Shown here piece after piece: positions 1 to 9,026 of a stretch of DNA of 64,000 nt (within the stretch, counting starts at the first letter, position 1; every line of letters begins with the position of its first letter). Position numbers and translations under genes: made by a program. The notes beneath the pieces were generated by a model. It did not search any database, had not been told where the DNA came from, and saw only the letters and a list, made by a program, of their open reading frames with translations. The stretch is from Hyphomonas sp. TMED17. Lineage in GTDB: Bacteria; Pseudomonadota; Alphaproteobacteria; Caulobacterales; Hyphomonadaceae. Location: NCBI GenBank assembly GCA_002172915.1, contig NHBW01000006.1:487210-551209 (forward strand). Direction: 5' to 3'.

Positions 1-28
1 GCCCTTAAGGCCGCTGGCTTAATGAGGG

Positions 29-940
29 ATGAATCGGGTGATCGCTGACGCCGATAAATCCTCGACGGACATACCTCAGCTTTCATATGCCGAGGGTTTT
101 GCCAATCCGTTTAAAAGGGGGTTGGTTCGATTAATCGAAAGCCTGTCCGGCCAGCCGAAATTGCAGCGCCTTTATGAGGCCTATCGAACGGATCCGGGTG
201 ATGAGGCTTTTTTTTCCGCCGTTGTCCGGCTGCTAGAGCTGGATGTCAAATATGATCTCGAGCGGTTGCAGCAAATACCGGATACCGGCCCGCTTGTCGT
301 TGTTGCCAATCATCCGTTTGGCGTATTGGATGGTTTGCTGATTGCCTGGCTCGTATCGCTTAGGCGGTCTGATTTCAAAATTCTGACCAATGTAGTTCTC
401 GATGCTGCGCCCGAGACGAAAGAATGGTTTTTACCGATCGATTTTGCGCCAACTCGCGAAGCGCAAGCGGTAAATCTTGCAACCCGTGCGGAATGTTTGA
501 AGCGACTGTCGGAGGGAGAATGTATTATTGTTTTTCCGGCCGGTGGGATTTCGACAGCACCAACGCCATTTACCAGGGCCGCTGTCGATGATCACTGGAA
601 GCCGTTTACCGCAAAGCTAATCACCCGAAGCGGCGCGTATGTGACACCGGTTTATTTCGAGGGGCAGAATTCAAGAATATTCCAGGTGGCCAGCCATATC
701 GGGCTAGAGTTTCGGTTGGCGCTGATTTTCCGTGAGGTCGAGCGTCGTATCGGGACGATTGTACCGATCAAAATTGGCGAAACCCTGTCTCCCGAGCAGC
801 TTTTAACGGTCGGTCGCAGGCATGATATGATGAGTTTTCTGCGCGAGCGGACTTATGGGATGGCGACAGCGGCCACCCAAAAGGAACTTGCCACGGCACA
901 GGCAAGATATTCGAGAAAGAAACCGGCAATATTCAATTAG
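29..940 (+). CDS. PlsC-like lysophospholipid acyltransferase / putative hemolysin family
   Basis: Predicted acyl-CoA/ACP-dependent acyltransferase acting on a lipid acceptor at the inner membrane. The acyltransferase signature is seen as NHPFGVLD around residues 94-101 (the form with five residues between His and Asp found in the hemolysin-like branch of the PlsC superfamily), followed by a FPAGGIS block near residue 170 that resembles the FPEG motif. No clear transmembrane helix is visible. ATG 29 touches the GAGGG ribosome site directly, so a GTG at 38, nine bases further on, may be the true start. It stands alone upstream of purA. The acceptor substrate (lysophosphatidate, ornithine lipid or another) cannot be told from sequence. 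Confidence 0.8.
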   Translation: MNRVIADADKSSTDIPQLSYAEGFANPFKRGLVRLIESLSGQPKLQRLYEAYRTDPGDEAFFSAVVRLLELDVKYDLERLQQIPDTGPLVVVANHPFGVLDGLLIAWLVSLRRSDFKILTNVVLDAAPETKEWFLPIDFAPTREAQAVNLATRAECLKRLSEGECIIVFPAGGISTAPTPFTRAAVDDHWKPFTAKLITRSGAYVTPVYFEGQNSRIFQVASHIGLEFRLALIFREVERRIGTIVPIKIGETLSPEQLLTVGRRHDMMSFLRERTYGMATAATQKELATAQARYSRKKPAIFN

Positions 941-1047
941 GGTATGTAAAATCCGTTTGGCTTATTTTACCGGTGGCGTCATCGGGAATTGCCGTATAGC
1001 AGGCGCTTGCCGGCTGTGGCCGGCGGGTTAACAATAAGGACTAAGCA

Positions 1048-2346
1048 ATGACAGGCGTAGTAGTGGTAGGCGCTCAATGGGGCGATGAGGGCAAAGGCAA
1101 AATTGTCGACTGGCTGTCTCATCGCGCGGATGTCGTGGCACGGTTTCAAGGTGGCCATAATGCCGGCCACACATTGGTGATCGATTCCAAAGTCTATAAA
1201 TTGAATCTTCTACCTTCGGGTGTTGTTAGAGGTGGTAAACTTTCCGTTATTGGCAATGGCGTCGTGGTCGACCCTTGGCAATTACTGTCGGAAATCGGCT
1301 CGATGGCCGAGACAGGTGTTTATTTGTCGCCTGATGACCTGTTGCTTGCGGAAACCGCTTGCCTGATTTTGCCTTGGCATAAGGATCTGGACGAGGCGCG
1401 GGAAATCGTCGCGACAGGATCCGCGAGAATCGGGACGACCAAGCGTGGCATCGGTCCGGCCTATGAGGACAAAGTTGGACGTCGTGCAATCCGCGTCGCT
1501 GACCTTGCCGATGAAAGTGCTCTAGATCAGAAACTCGAGCGTCTTATTGCCCATCACGCGCCTTTGCGCGCCGGCCTCGATTTGCCGGCCCCGGATGCGG
1601 CCGCTTTGAAAGCCGACCTGCTGGCGATTGCTCCTGAGGTTCTGGCTTTTGCCGGACCGGCCTGGCGGGTGCTCGACGAGAGTGAGAAGCTCGGGCGGCG
1701 AATCCTGTTTGAGGGCGCACAGGGCGTCATGCTGGATGTTGATCACGGCACCTATCCTTTCGTAACATCGTCAAATGTGGTGTCGGGTCAGGCAGCGGCC
1801 GGTACCGGGCTCGGGCCGAAATCGGTCAGTTACGTTCTCGGTCTTGCAAAGGCTTACACAACACGGGTCGGTGCCGGACCGTTTCCGACCGAGCTTGATG
1901 ATGAAATTGGCCGTGGGCTCGGTCAGCGGGGGCATGAGTTCGGCACGGTGACAGGACGCCCCCGGCGGTGCGGCTGGTTTGATGCGGTGATGGTGCGCCA
2001 GGCGTGTGCCGTTTCGGGTGTTGACGGGCTGGCCTTAACCAAGCTCGATGTTCTTGACGGCATGGCCGAGATTAAAGTCTGTGTTGGCTATACGCTTGAT
2101 GGCCAGCCATTTGACTATTTACCGGCAACAGCTGCGGCGCAGGAGCGGGTTCAGCCAGTTTATGAAACTATGCCGGGCTGGAATGGTTCGACTCGCGGGG
2201 CCAGATCGTGGAATGATCTGCCAGCTGAAGCGGTCAAATTCGTCCGCCGCCTTGAAGAATTGGTTGGCAAGCCTTGCGCTATGGTTTCGACCTCGCCTGA
2301 GCGTGAAGACGTTATTCTTATGCGCGATCCGTTTGCGCGGGGATAA
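1048..2346 (+). CDS. purA: Adenylosuccinate synthetase
   Basis: Converts IMP, aspartate and GTP to adenylosuccinate, the first committed step of AMP synthesis, in the cytoplasm. The GTP-binding loop [11 protein letters not shown] is at residues 8-18, the IMP-contacting GGHNAGHT follows near residue 34, and the guanine-recognition TKLDVLDG lies in the C-terminal third. Its 432 residues are the normal family length. The leader carries a small GCCGGC hairpin (1009-1024) and an AAGGA ribosome site. Monocistronic by appearance. Confidence 0.98.
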   Translation: MTGVVVVGAQWGDEGKGKIVDWLSHRADVVARFQGGHNAGHTLVIDSKVYKLNLLPSGVVRGGKLSVIGNGVVVDPWQLLSEIGSMAETGVYLSPDDLLLAETACLILPWHKDLDEAREIVATGSARIGTTKRGIGPAYEDKVGRRAIRVADLADESALDQKLERLIAHHAPLRAGLDLPAPDAAALKADLLAIAPEVLAFAGPAWRVLDESEKLGRRILFEGAQGVMLDVDHGTYPFVTSSNVVSGQAAAGTGLGPKSVSYVLGLAKAYTTRVGAGPFPTELDDEIGRGLGQRGHEFGTVTGRPRRCGWFDAVMVRQACAVSGVDGLALTKLDVLDGMAEIKVCVGYTLDGQPFDYLPATAAAQERVQPVYETMPGWNGSTRGARSWNDLPAEAVKFVRRLEELVGKPCAMVSTSPEREDVILMRDPFARG

Positions 2347-2461
2347 GAGGCTTGCGCGCAGCGGATAATCTGCTGATTTTGGCACCTCACTGAGTTGGCG
2401 GCTTGAGAATGCTCATCTGACTGATAGAGATAACGCAAAAGAACAAAAAATGGGGAGTTAA

Positions 2462-2893
2462 ATGTCGGCAGCGCTTCAATCATTTCAGCATGGGTTTCCC
2501 ATCTATCTCTTATGGACGACGACTGCAGCGGTCATGCTGCTCCTGTCGAGCACGATCTATGTTTTGCTGACGCCCTGGAAGGAACTGGCGCTGGTCCGGG
2601 ACGGGAATGGGTCTGCCGGCCTGGCTTTGGCGGGTGCGGTTTTAGGGCTCGCGATACCGATCGCGTCATGTCTGGCGTCGAGTGTCGCTCTAATCGATTT
2701 GGTCATCTGGGGTGTGGTTGCGTTACTTTTGCAGCTTCTGACATACCGCGTGATCGATATGATATTGAATGACATCCCCGGCCGGGTCAAAAATGATGAG
2801 GCCGGGGCTGCGATCGTCCTGATTGCTGCGAAGATATCTGTTGCGCTATTATTGGCTGCTGGTTTGTGGGACCCCGAGCTTAGACGCTATTAG
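2462..2893 (+). CDS. DUF350 family inner-membrane protein
   Basis: Small polytopic membrane protein (143 aa) with about four hydrophobic helices: residues about 17-35, 46-68, 72-92 and 115-135. The alternation of glycine-rich helices with the short basic loop before NDIPGR and the NDEAGAAI segment fits the DUF350 (YjfL) family. A GGGGAG ribosome site precedes the ATG. It is followed after 17 bases by a membrane-anchored trypsin-like protease and then pyrF, so the three are probably co-transcribed. The family's function is not established; no role is claimed. Confidence 0.75.
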   Translation: MSAALQSFQHGFPIYLLWTTTAAVMLLLSSTIYVLLTPWKELALVRDGNGSAGLALAGAVLGLAIPIASCLASSVALIDLVIWGVVALLLQLLTYRVIDMILNDIPGRVKNDEAGAAIVLIAAKISVALLLAAGLWDPELRRY

Positions 2894-2910
2894 TAAGGGA
2901 TCGCGTTGAG

Positions 2911-3738
2911 ATGTTTAAGATCCCTGATTGGCTGGTTTACGGATTAGCACTTGGTGTTATTTTGTGGGGCGTGTTCTCCGGGCCGCCCGGAGATGATGCG
3001 CCCAGTAGTTTACCGGAGGCAGTTCGCGGCGAAGGCAGCATGCTGCCGCCGCCATCGGCTCTGGATGACCGGGTATTGGTGAATGTCTCCAAGCCGCAGG
3101 ACGGAATCGGCACGGCATTTGCGGTCAATCGGCAAGGACAATGGCTGACGGCGCGGCATGTCGTTGAAGGTTGTGATGATGTCGGTCTTCTGGTCGCGCC
3201 CAATCAATATATCAAAGCTGAGGATGTCAGGATTTCGAATAATTCCGATTTGGCGATTATTCTGACCGGCTGGAACACCAATCCCGTCGCGCTTGAACTT
3301 GGTGATGATCTTGAAATCGGTACTTACGGGTTTCAAGTGGGTTACCCGCAGGGGCGTCCGGGCGAGACTGCATCCCGGTTGCTATCGCGTTCGGTGCTGG
3401 TCACGAATGGTGCAAGGCAGGGTCAGGAAACCGTTCTAGCCTGGGCCGAGACCGGCCGGACAAAGGGCCTTCTTGGGACGCTTGGCGGGATGAGTGGCGG
3501 GCCGGTATATGACGCTAGCGGTCATGTCCGCGGCGTGGTCGTTGCGGAAAGTCCGAGACGGGGGCGGATTTACTCCTCATCGCCCGAAGCCATGGCGACA
3601 TTTCTTGATGCTCAGCAAATCGAGTTGATGGGCGAAGATCCGCGCCGTTTCACACCGGGCAGCTATGGTCGTGAAGCCGATTTGGCCAGACGGAAATTGC
3701 AGGTCGTTAAAGTCGCCTGCCGGGTAGGAGGAAATTGA
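2911..3738 (+). CDS. Membrane-anchored trypsin-like serine protease
   Basis: Single N-terminal hydrophobic segment (about residues 7-22) that would tether a periplasmic domain to the inner membrane, followed by a chymotrypsin-fold protease. The catalytic triad is visible: His83 in TARHVVEG, Asp113 in NNSDLAII, and Ser195 in GGMSGGPVY. No PDZ domain follows, unlike DegP/DegS, and the protein ends at 275 aa. Stop overlaps the pyrF start (TGATG), which implies coupled translation. Substrate unknown. Confidence 0.85.
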   Translation: MFKIPDWLVYGLALGVILWGVFSGPPGDDAPSSLPEAVRGEGSMLPPPSALDDRVLVNVSKPQDGIGTAFAVNRQGQWLTARHVVEGCDDVGLLVAPNQYIKAEDVRISNNSDLAIILTGWNTNPVALELGDDLEIGTYGFQVGYPQGRPGETASRLLSRSVLVTNGARQGQETVLAWAETGRTKGLLGTLGGMSGGPVYDASGHVRGVVVAESPRRGRIYSSSPEAMATFLDAQQIELMGEDPRRFTPGSYGREADLARRKLQVVKVACRVGGN

Positions 3739-4616
3739 TGCAGAGCTGTTTCGCGGATCGTTTTGTTGCTCAGGTCGAGACATTTGGGCCGCTTTGTGTC
3801 GGGATCGACCCGCATGCCGGAAAGATCCCGGCTCTGTTTGGTGGCGATACACCGGATGGTCTGAAGAATTGGGGCGAGGCCATTGTGCAGCAAGTCGCCT
3901 CTCGCGCCGGCATAGTTAAGCCGCAGGTCGGCCTGTTTGAGCGACATGGCTGGCGTGGCTTGCAGGCACTGGAGCGGATCTGTGAAACGGCGCGCGAGGC
4001 TGGTCTATTAGTGCTGATGGATGCCAAGCGGGGTGATATCGGGTCAACAGCCGAAGGATATGCTGCGGCCTATCTAGCCCAGGATGCGCCTTTCTTTTGT
4101 GATGCGCTAACGGTGAGCCCGTATATGGGTCTCGATACGCTTGAGCCGCATGTTCGGGTCGCCGAAGCGACCGGGAAAGGGGTTATCGTACTTGCTCGAA
4201 CGTCCAATCCCGGCGCCGCAGATTACCAGCTTAAACATTATGACGGCAAACCTCTTTTCGGGCATGTTGTTGAGTCTCTCGCACCATTGATGCAGCGCCT
4301 GACCGGCAATTCCGGCTGGTCGGGTCTGATGCTTGTGGCCGGCGCGACCGGTCCCGATGAAGCCATCGGTATTCGCGATATGGCACCGCAATCACTCTTT
4401 CTGGTCCCCGGCTATGGTGCGCAGGGCGCTGGTGCCCGTGACGCCGTGGCCGGTTTTGTCAATGGTCAGGGCGGCTGCGTAAATGCGTCGCGGTCGGTGA
4501 CGTTTTGCGAGCAGGATGACGATAATCGCGATATTTCACGGTGGCAGCAGAAAATTGGTCAGGCGATTGCAGCGGCGCAGGCAGATTTAAAGGCGGCTCT
4601 GGCGCCTACCGCATAG
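3738..4616 (+). CDS. pyrF: Orotidine 5'-phosphate decarboxylase (type 2)
   Basis: Decarboxylates OMP to UMP, the last step of de novo pyrimidine synthesis. The DAKRGDIG motif has Asp95, Lys97 and Asp100, the catalytic Lys/Asp network, and the N-terminal CVGIDPH is also typical. At about 292 aa it belongs to the longer type 2 subfamily rather than the 230-aa E. coli type. ATG 3738 was chosen over a TTG at 3735 because an AGGAGG site lies at 3726-3731; the ATG overlaps the previous stop by one base. A functional link to the upstream protease is not obvious. Confidence 0.96.
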   Translation: MQSCFADRFVAQVETFGPLCVGIDPHAGKIPALFGGDTPDGLKNWGEAIVQQVASRAGIVKPQVGLFERHGWRGLQALERICETAREAGLLVLMDAKRGDIGSTAEGYAAAYLAQDAPFFCDALTVSPYMGLDTLEPHVRVAEATGKGVIVLARTSNPGAADYQLKHYDGKPLFGHVVESLAPLMQRLTGNSGWSGLMLVAGATGPDEAIGIRDMAPQSLFLVPGYGAQGAGARDAVAGFVNGQGGCVNASRSVTFCEQDDDNRDISRWQQKIGQAIAAAQADLKAALAPTA

Positions 4617-4686
4617 AGATCATACTCGACAGCTTTCCAATTTCCCCTAGTGTATCTGAAAAATAAGAGAATACGGGGAAGCGGGA

Positions 4687-6861
4687 ATGCGTAAAATGAA
4701 GACAGTCAATATTGTGGCAGGCATAATGCTGGCATTTGCGCTGGTATCGTGTGGCAGCGAGCCGGCGAAATTCGCGGATGTGACGTCTGAGAGATTGCTC
4801 AATGCAAGCAGTACGCCGGAAGAATGGCTAACTTATGGCGGTACTTATGATGAGCAGCGTCATTCCGGTCTAACCCAGATCAATCTCGACAATGTCGATG
4901 AATTAGGCGTCGCCTGGACTTATGATCTGGCGACGGCACGCGGCGTTGAATCAACACCGATTGTGGTCGATGGCGTTATGTATGTGACCTCGGCGTGGTC
5001 GGTGGTTCACGCTCTGGATGCGAGGACCGGTGAAGAATTGTGGGTTTATGACCCTGATGTCGACCGGGCTGTCGGGGTTAATGCCTGCTGCGATGTTGTG
5101 AATCGCGGTGTTGCTGTTTGGGAAGGCAAAATATTTGTCGGCGTGATCGACGGCCGGCTTGAGGCACTCGATGCCGAAACCGGCGCGTTGATCTGGTCCC
5201 GCGTCACGGTTGATCGGTCTAAACCTTACACAATTACTGGTGCCCCGCGGGTTGTAAAAGGCAATGTGCTGATTGGAAACGGTGGTGCGGAACTGGGTGT
5301 CCGGGGCTATATTTCAGCTTATGCAGCCGATACGGGAGATATGTCCTGGCGTTTCTACACCGTCCCAAATCCGAGCAAGCAGCCAGACGATGCTGCCTCT
5401 GATGCGGCCTTTGAGGCAATCGGCAATGTTAGCTGGGGCGATGAGGGGGCGTGGACCACAGATGGCGGTGGCGGAACTGTCTGGGATTCAATCATTTATG
5501 ATGACGTGAATGACAATATTATTTTCGGTGTGGGTAATGGTTCGCCCTGGAACCGGGATTATCGTGACCCGGCGCAGGGCGACAATTTGTTTTTATCCTC
5601 GATTGTTGCAGTAGATGCGACGAGTGGGGCGTATAAGTGGCATTATCAAACGACACCGGGTGATAATTGGGATTATACCGCCACGCAGACCATTATTCTC
5701 GCCGACCTTCCGGTCGGTAGTGATGGGGCGCTTCGCCGGGTTGCCATGCAAGCGCCAAAGAATGGTTTTTTCTATGTCATCGATGCTGCGACCGGCGAGT
5801 TTATCTCCGGTGAGGCTTTTGTTCCGCAGAACTGGGCAATTGGCCTTGATGAGACGGGGCGACCAATCGAGCTTCCGGAGGCGCGCTATAGCGATACGCC
5901 TTATTACCAGGCGCCGGGGGCCTTGGGCGCACATAATTGGCATCCAATGGCGTTTAATCCGGATCTGAATTTGGCCTATATTCCGGCGCAGGAGATTCCG
6001 GATGCTTATGCCAGAGATAATATTTTTCCTGACCGTGAGCAGAACTGGAATACCGGGACAAATCTGACGGCTGGTTTGCCGATGGATCTCGACCTTGGGA
6101 CAGCGATGGCGTTGCGCGCAACTTTGAAGGGACGATTGATTGCATGGGATCCGGTCACACAGTCAGCGCGCTGGAGTGTGGAGCATAGCAATGCCTGGAA
6201 TGGCGGCGTTCTCTCAACTGCTGGCGGCCTTGTTTTTCAGGGTCGTTTGGAAGGCGAGTTTTCGGCCTATAATGCGGCAACGGGTGAAAAACTATGGGGC
6301 CAGAATGTTAAGGCTGGCGCGGCATCCGGGCCGGGCACCTATGCGATTGATGGCGAGCAATATGTAACTATTACAACCGGCTGGGGGTCGGCTTATGCCC
6401 TTGCAGGCGGGTCGGCATATGACCAGCCAGTACCGCCAATTGTTGGAAAAGTCGTTACATTTAAACTTGGCGGAACCGAGACGATTCCGGATCCTGACCT
6501 GATCTTGCCACCGCGCACTCCGAAAGCCGAAGCATTCGGTGATGAGGATTTGCTACAGACCGGATTCGATCAGTACCACTATAATTGTCGCGTTTGCCAC
6601 GGCCCATTGGCAATCAGTTCCGGTGTTCTTCCGGACCTGCGCTGGTCTTACATCACAGCAGATGCCGAGGCGTGGAATAGTGTCGTGATTGATGGCAGCC
6701 TTGCGGCGAACGGCATGGTGTCATTTGCGAGTGCGCTATCGGAGGGCGATGCCGAGGCGATCAGGGCTTATGTTCTGAAACAGGCGCATGATGGCGCCGA
6801 AATGGAGGCGATGGTTGCGGCTGCAATGGCAGCAGAAGCAGACGCAGCTGCCGCGCCGTGA
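4687..6861 (+). CDS. PQQ-dependent quinohemoprotein alcohol dehydrogenase, lipoprotein-like
   Basis: Oxidises primary alcohols in the periplasm, passing electrons from PQQ to a C-terminal haem c. An eight-bladed propeller with repeated W/tryptophan-docking segments fills residues about 45-580; the vicinal disulfide Cys134-Cys135 lies near the PQQ site, the catalytic Asp329 is in WDYTATQ, and the haem site is Cys634-x-x-Cys637-His638. Thr331, two residues after the catalytic Asp, is where lanthanide enzymes carry Asp, so calcium is the expected metal. The signal peptide ends in LVSC at Cys22, a lipobox, suggesting membrane anchoring, unlike soluble type II enzymes. No PQQ biosynthesis genes are in the window. 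Confidence 0.93.
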   Translation: MRKMKTVNIVAGIMLAFALVSCGSEPAKFADVTSERLLNASSTPEEWLTYGGTYDEQRHSGLTQINLDNVDELGVAWTYDLATARGVESTPIVVDGVMYVTSAWSVVHALDARTGEELWVYDPDVDRAVGVNACCDVVNRGVAVWEGKIFVGVIDGRLEALDAETGALIWSRVTVDRSKPYTITGAPRVVKGNVLIGNGGAELGVRGYISAYAADTGDMSWRFYTVPNPSKQPDDAASDAAFEAIGNVSWGDEGAWTTDGGGGTVWDSIIYDDVNDNIIFGVGNGSPWNRDYRDPAQGDNLFLSSIVAVDATSGAYKWHYQTTPGDNWDYTATQTIILADLPVGSDGALRRVAMQAPKNGFFYVIDAATGEFISGEAFVPQNWAIGLDETGRPIELPEARYSDTPYYQAPGALGAHNWHPMAFNPDLNLAYIPAQEIPDAYARDNIFPDREQNWNTGTNLTAGLPMDLDLGTAMALRATLKGRLIAWDPVTQSARWSVEHSNAWNGGVLSTAGGLVFQGRLEGEFSAYNAATGEKLWGQNVKAGAASGPGTYAIDGEQYVTITTGWGSAYALAGGSAYDQPVPPIVGKVVTFKLGGTETIPDPDLILPPRTPKAEAFGDEDLLQTGFDQYHYNCRVCHGPLAISSGVLPDLRWSYITADAEAWNSVVIDGSLAANGMVSFASALSEGDAEAIRAYVLKQAHDGAEMEAMVAAAMAAEADAAAAP

Positions 6862-6862
6862 T

Positions 6863-7222
6863 TTAGGCAAGGCCAAGTTCGGACCGACGTTTTTTGGACA
6901 AGCCATCGGCAACCAGCCGGTGGCTTTCCTTTATATAGTCCTTGAGAGCGTCATCGCTCAGGCCGGGCAATTCGAAATTCTGTATCCATTTAAAGCCGCG
7001 TGAAGCGAGATAAGGCGCCGGCCGCAGGCCCGGCTGCTCTTTCAAAATATCAAATGAAAGCGGGCTAACTTTAAATGTGATCGCCAGCATGTCCGAATTG
7101 CTCCAGCCGCCAATCGCAAAGACTTTCCTGCCGACTTTCCAGACATTGGCGTCACCCCATTGCCGCACATTTGTGGTAGCGGGGAGTCGCGAACAAAACT
7201 GACTGAATTCACTTTCGGTCAT
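6863..7222 (-). CDS. MmcQ/YjbR family protein
   Basis: Small (119 aa) cytoplasmic protein of the YjbR fold, related to the DNA-binding-like CyaY fold. Typical family marks are visible: a WGDANVWKVG segment after the first third, FAIGG, a central TFKV strand, the PAPYLASRGFKW block and the C-terminal helix region with SHRLVADGLSKK. The start at 7222 gives the family's usual length; a longer reading to 7303 adds an unrelated 27 residues. Convergent with the dehydrogenase gene upstream. Molecular function is unknown. Confidence 0.85.
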   Translation of the reverse strand: MTESEFSQFCSRLPATTNVRQWGDANVWKVGRKVFAIGGWSNSDMLAITFKVSPLSFDILKEQPGLRPAPYLASRGFKWIQNFELPGLSDDALKDYIKESHRLVADGLSKKRRSELGLA

Positions 7223-7326
7223 GTACGGAATCTGGGCCCGGCATGTGCCAGATTCAAGACACCATATTATGTCCCGGCCCTTTCCGGATGGTCCGACCAG
7301 CATATTTCAAGCGAATGGAGAATAAT

Positions 7327-8037
7327 ATGCGAGCTATTATTGTCGGTGCGTCTGGCGGCATTGGCGCGGCCTTGTCTGAAACACTGGCGCAGCGCGGCTG
7401 GCAGGTGCTGGCCTTATCGCGCCGTGGCATCAGTCCGGCTCACGAGAATATTGTTACCGGTTTTATTGATATTTGTGACGAGGACAGCATTGCTGCAGCT
7501 GCGCGGGCCGTCGGTGAAGACCATCCGCCACAGCTTGTTGTGGTCGCCACCGGATTGCTGTCCGGGATAAATGGAGTTCAGCCTGAAAAGACGTATCGGC
7601 ACCAGTCGATGAACGCTTTTCAAACCGTTTTTCAAACCAATACATTCGGGCCGGCCCTCGTTGCGAAGTATTTTCTGCCGCTTATGCCGCGCCGCGGTCG
7701 CGCTGTTTTTGCCGCCTTGTCGGCGCGGGTCGGTTCGATTGGGGATAACCGGATCGGTGGCTGGCACGCCTATCGATCATCCAAGGCCGCGCTGAATATG
7801 CTTATTAAGAATTTTGCGATTGAGCAGACGCGTCGCAACCCTGACTTTGTTGCTGTCTCGCTGCATCCCGGTACGGTTGATACGGATTTATCGCGACCGT
7901 TTCAGGCCGGCGTACCTGACAAGTCATTGTTCACGCCGCAAAGGTCGGCCGCCTATCTCGCCGATGTACTGGCCAATTTAAAGTCTGATGATACCGGCAA
8001 GACGTTTGACTGGGCCGGTCAGGAAATTCCTGCCTAG
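7327..8037 (+). CDS. Short-chain dehydrogenase/reductase (SDR), C-factor-like
   Basis: NAD(P)-dependent oxidoreductase of 236 aa. The Rossmann glycine motif GASGGIG is at residues 7-13, and the catalytic Ser132, Tyr149 and Lys153 (YRSSK) are intact, followed by the LHPGTVDTDLS segment seen in CsgA/C-factor-like SDRs. ATG 7327 was chosen because GGAG at 7317-7320 is correctly spaced; the reading frame stays open to 7243 but without homology. Substrate cannot be inferred. Confidence 0.85.
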   Translation: MRAIIVGASGGIGAALSETLAQRGWQVLALSRRGISPAHENIVTGFIDICDEDSIAAAARAVGEDHPPQLVVVATGLLSGINGVQPEKTYRHQSMNAFQTVFQTNTFGPALVAKYFLPLMPRRGRAVFAALSARVGSIGDNRIGGWHAYRSSKAALNMLIKNFAIEQTRRNPDFVAVSLHPGTVDTDLSRPFQAGVPDKSLFTPQRSAAYLADVLANLKSDDTGKTFDWAGQEIPA

Positions 8038-8043
8038 TTCAGA

Positions 8044-8985
8044 TTAATCGTGGTTAGTAGCTTTTAATGACCGACGCCCAAAATCGGGCTCGTCTGTGTC
8101 TATGCCGGCCTCAATAATGGCTTTTCGGATCCCACGGGCCCGTTTAAATTCCTCAACTAGCATATCGCCATCGGACCAGCGAATAGCCCGTTGAAGCGCA
8201 GCGAGGTCTTCGCTGAAACGGCCAAGCGTTTCGAGGACGGCGGTTTTATTGTTCAGAAATACATCGCGCCACATAATTGGATCGGACGCAGCGATGCGGG
8301 TGAAATCCCGAAATCCGCCAGCCGAATATTTGACAACTTCGCCTTCTTCGACGCTTTCCATGTCATACGCTGTTGCGACGATATTATAAGCGATAAGGTG
8401 GGGTAAGTGTGAGGTGATTGCTAATACCCGGTCATGGCGCTCGGTCGACATGAGTTCGACTTTGGCGCCGAGTGTCAACCAGAATAGCGACAAGGTTTCG
8501 ATCGCCTTTTTATAGTCAGCCGTATCTGTTTTGAGCGGTGTAAGAATGTGCCAGGCGCCGGCAAAAAGGTCGGCAAATCCTGACGCCGGTCCCGATTTTT
8601 CAGTTCCTGCGATCGGATGCCCCGGAATGAGATGAACCGTATCCGGGCAGGATGCAGCCATGTCGGCGGTCACGCTATGTTTGACTGATCCGACATCGGT
8701 CAGAATTGCTCCCGGCTTTAGATCGCTAGATATTTCTTCGGTTAATTTCCCCAGCGCCCCGACAGGGACGCACAGGAATACCGCTTCGGCGCCTCGCACC
8801 GCCTCGCTGGCACTGGCCATCATCTGGCCCGGCACGAGTTTTTCTGCCATGGCTCTGGCATCGGGGTTGTGATCGAAGAGCCGGACCTCTCCGGCGCCGC
8901 CATAGGCGCGCACAGCATGAGCAATCGACGCGCCCAGCAGGCCGACACCAATAATCGCGATTGAGGGAAAAATTTTATTATCCAT
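8044..8985 (-). CDS. tyrA: Prephenate/arogenate dehydrogenase
   Basis: NAD(P)-dependent oxidative decarboxylation of prephenate (or arogenate) in tyrosine synthesis. The N-terminal GVGLLGASIAHAV is the nucleotide-binding loop, followed by LTDVGSVK and HPIAGTEKSGP, both characteristic of TyrA. The HLPHLIAYN segment with its catalytic His is present in the C-terminal helical dimerisation domain. No chorismate mutase or ACT domain is attached (313 aa). It lies 41 bases after hisC on the same strand, the usual alphaproteobacterial hisC-tyrA pairing, so both probably form one transcript. Confidence 0.95.
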   Translation of the reverse strand: MDNKIFPSIAIIGVGLLGASIAHAVRAYGGAGEVRLFDHNPDARAMAEKLVPGQMMASASEAVRGAEAVFLCVPVGALGKLTEEISSDLKPGAILTDVGSVKHSVTADMAASCPDTVHLIPGHPIAGTEKSGPASGFADLFAGAWHILTPLKTDTADYKKAIETLSLFWLTLGAKVELMSTERHDRVLAITSHLPHLIAYNIVATAYDMESVEEGEVVKYSAGGFRDFTRIAASDPIMWRDVFLNNKTAVLETLGRFSEDLAALQRAIRWSDGDMLVEEFKRARGIRKAIIEAGIDTDEPDFGRRSLKATNHD

Positions 8986-9026
8986 ACTGCTCTCGCATCA
9001 GTCCCGTCAGCCAGGCATTGTTTGGG

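Noticed and set aside
946-970. GTAAAAT/ATTTTAC hairpin after the first gene
   Set aside because: Too weak and without a T-tract to call a terminator.
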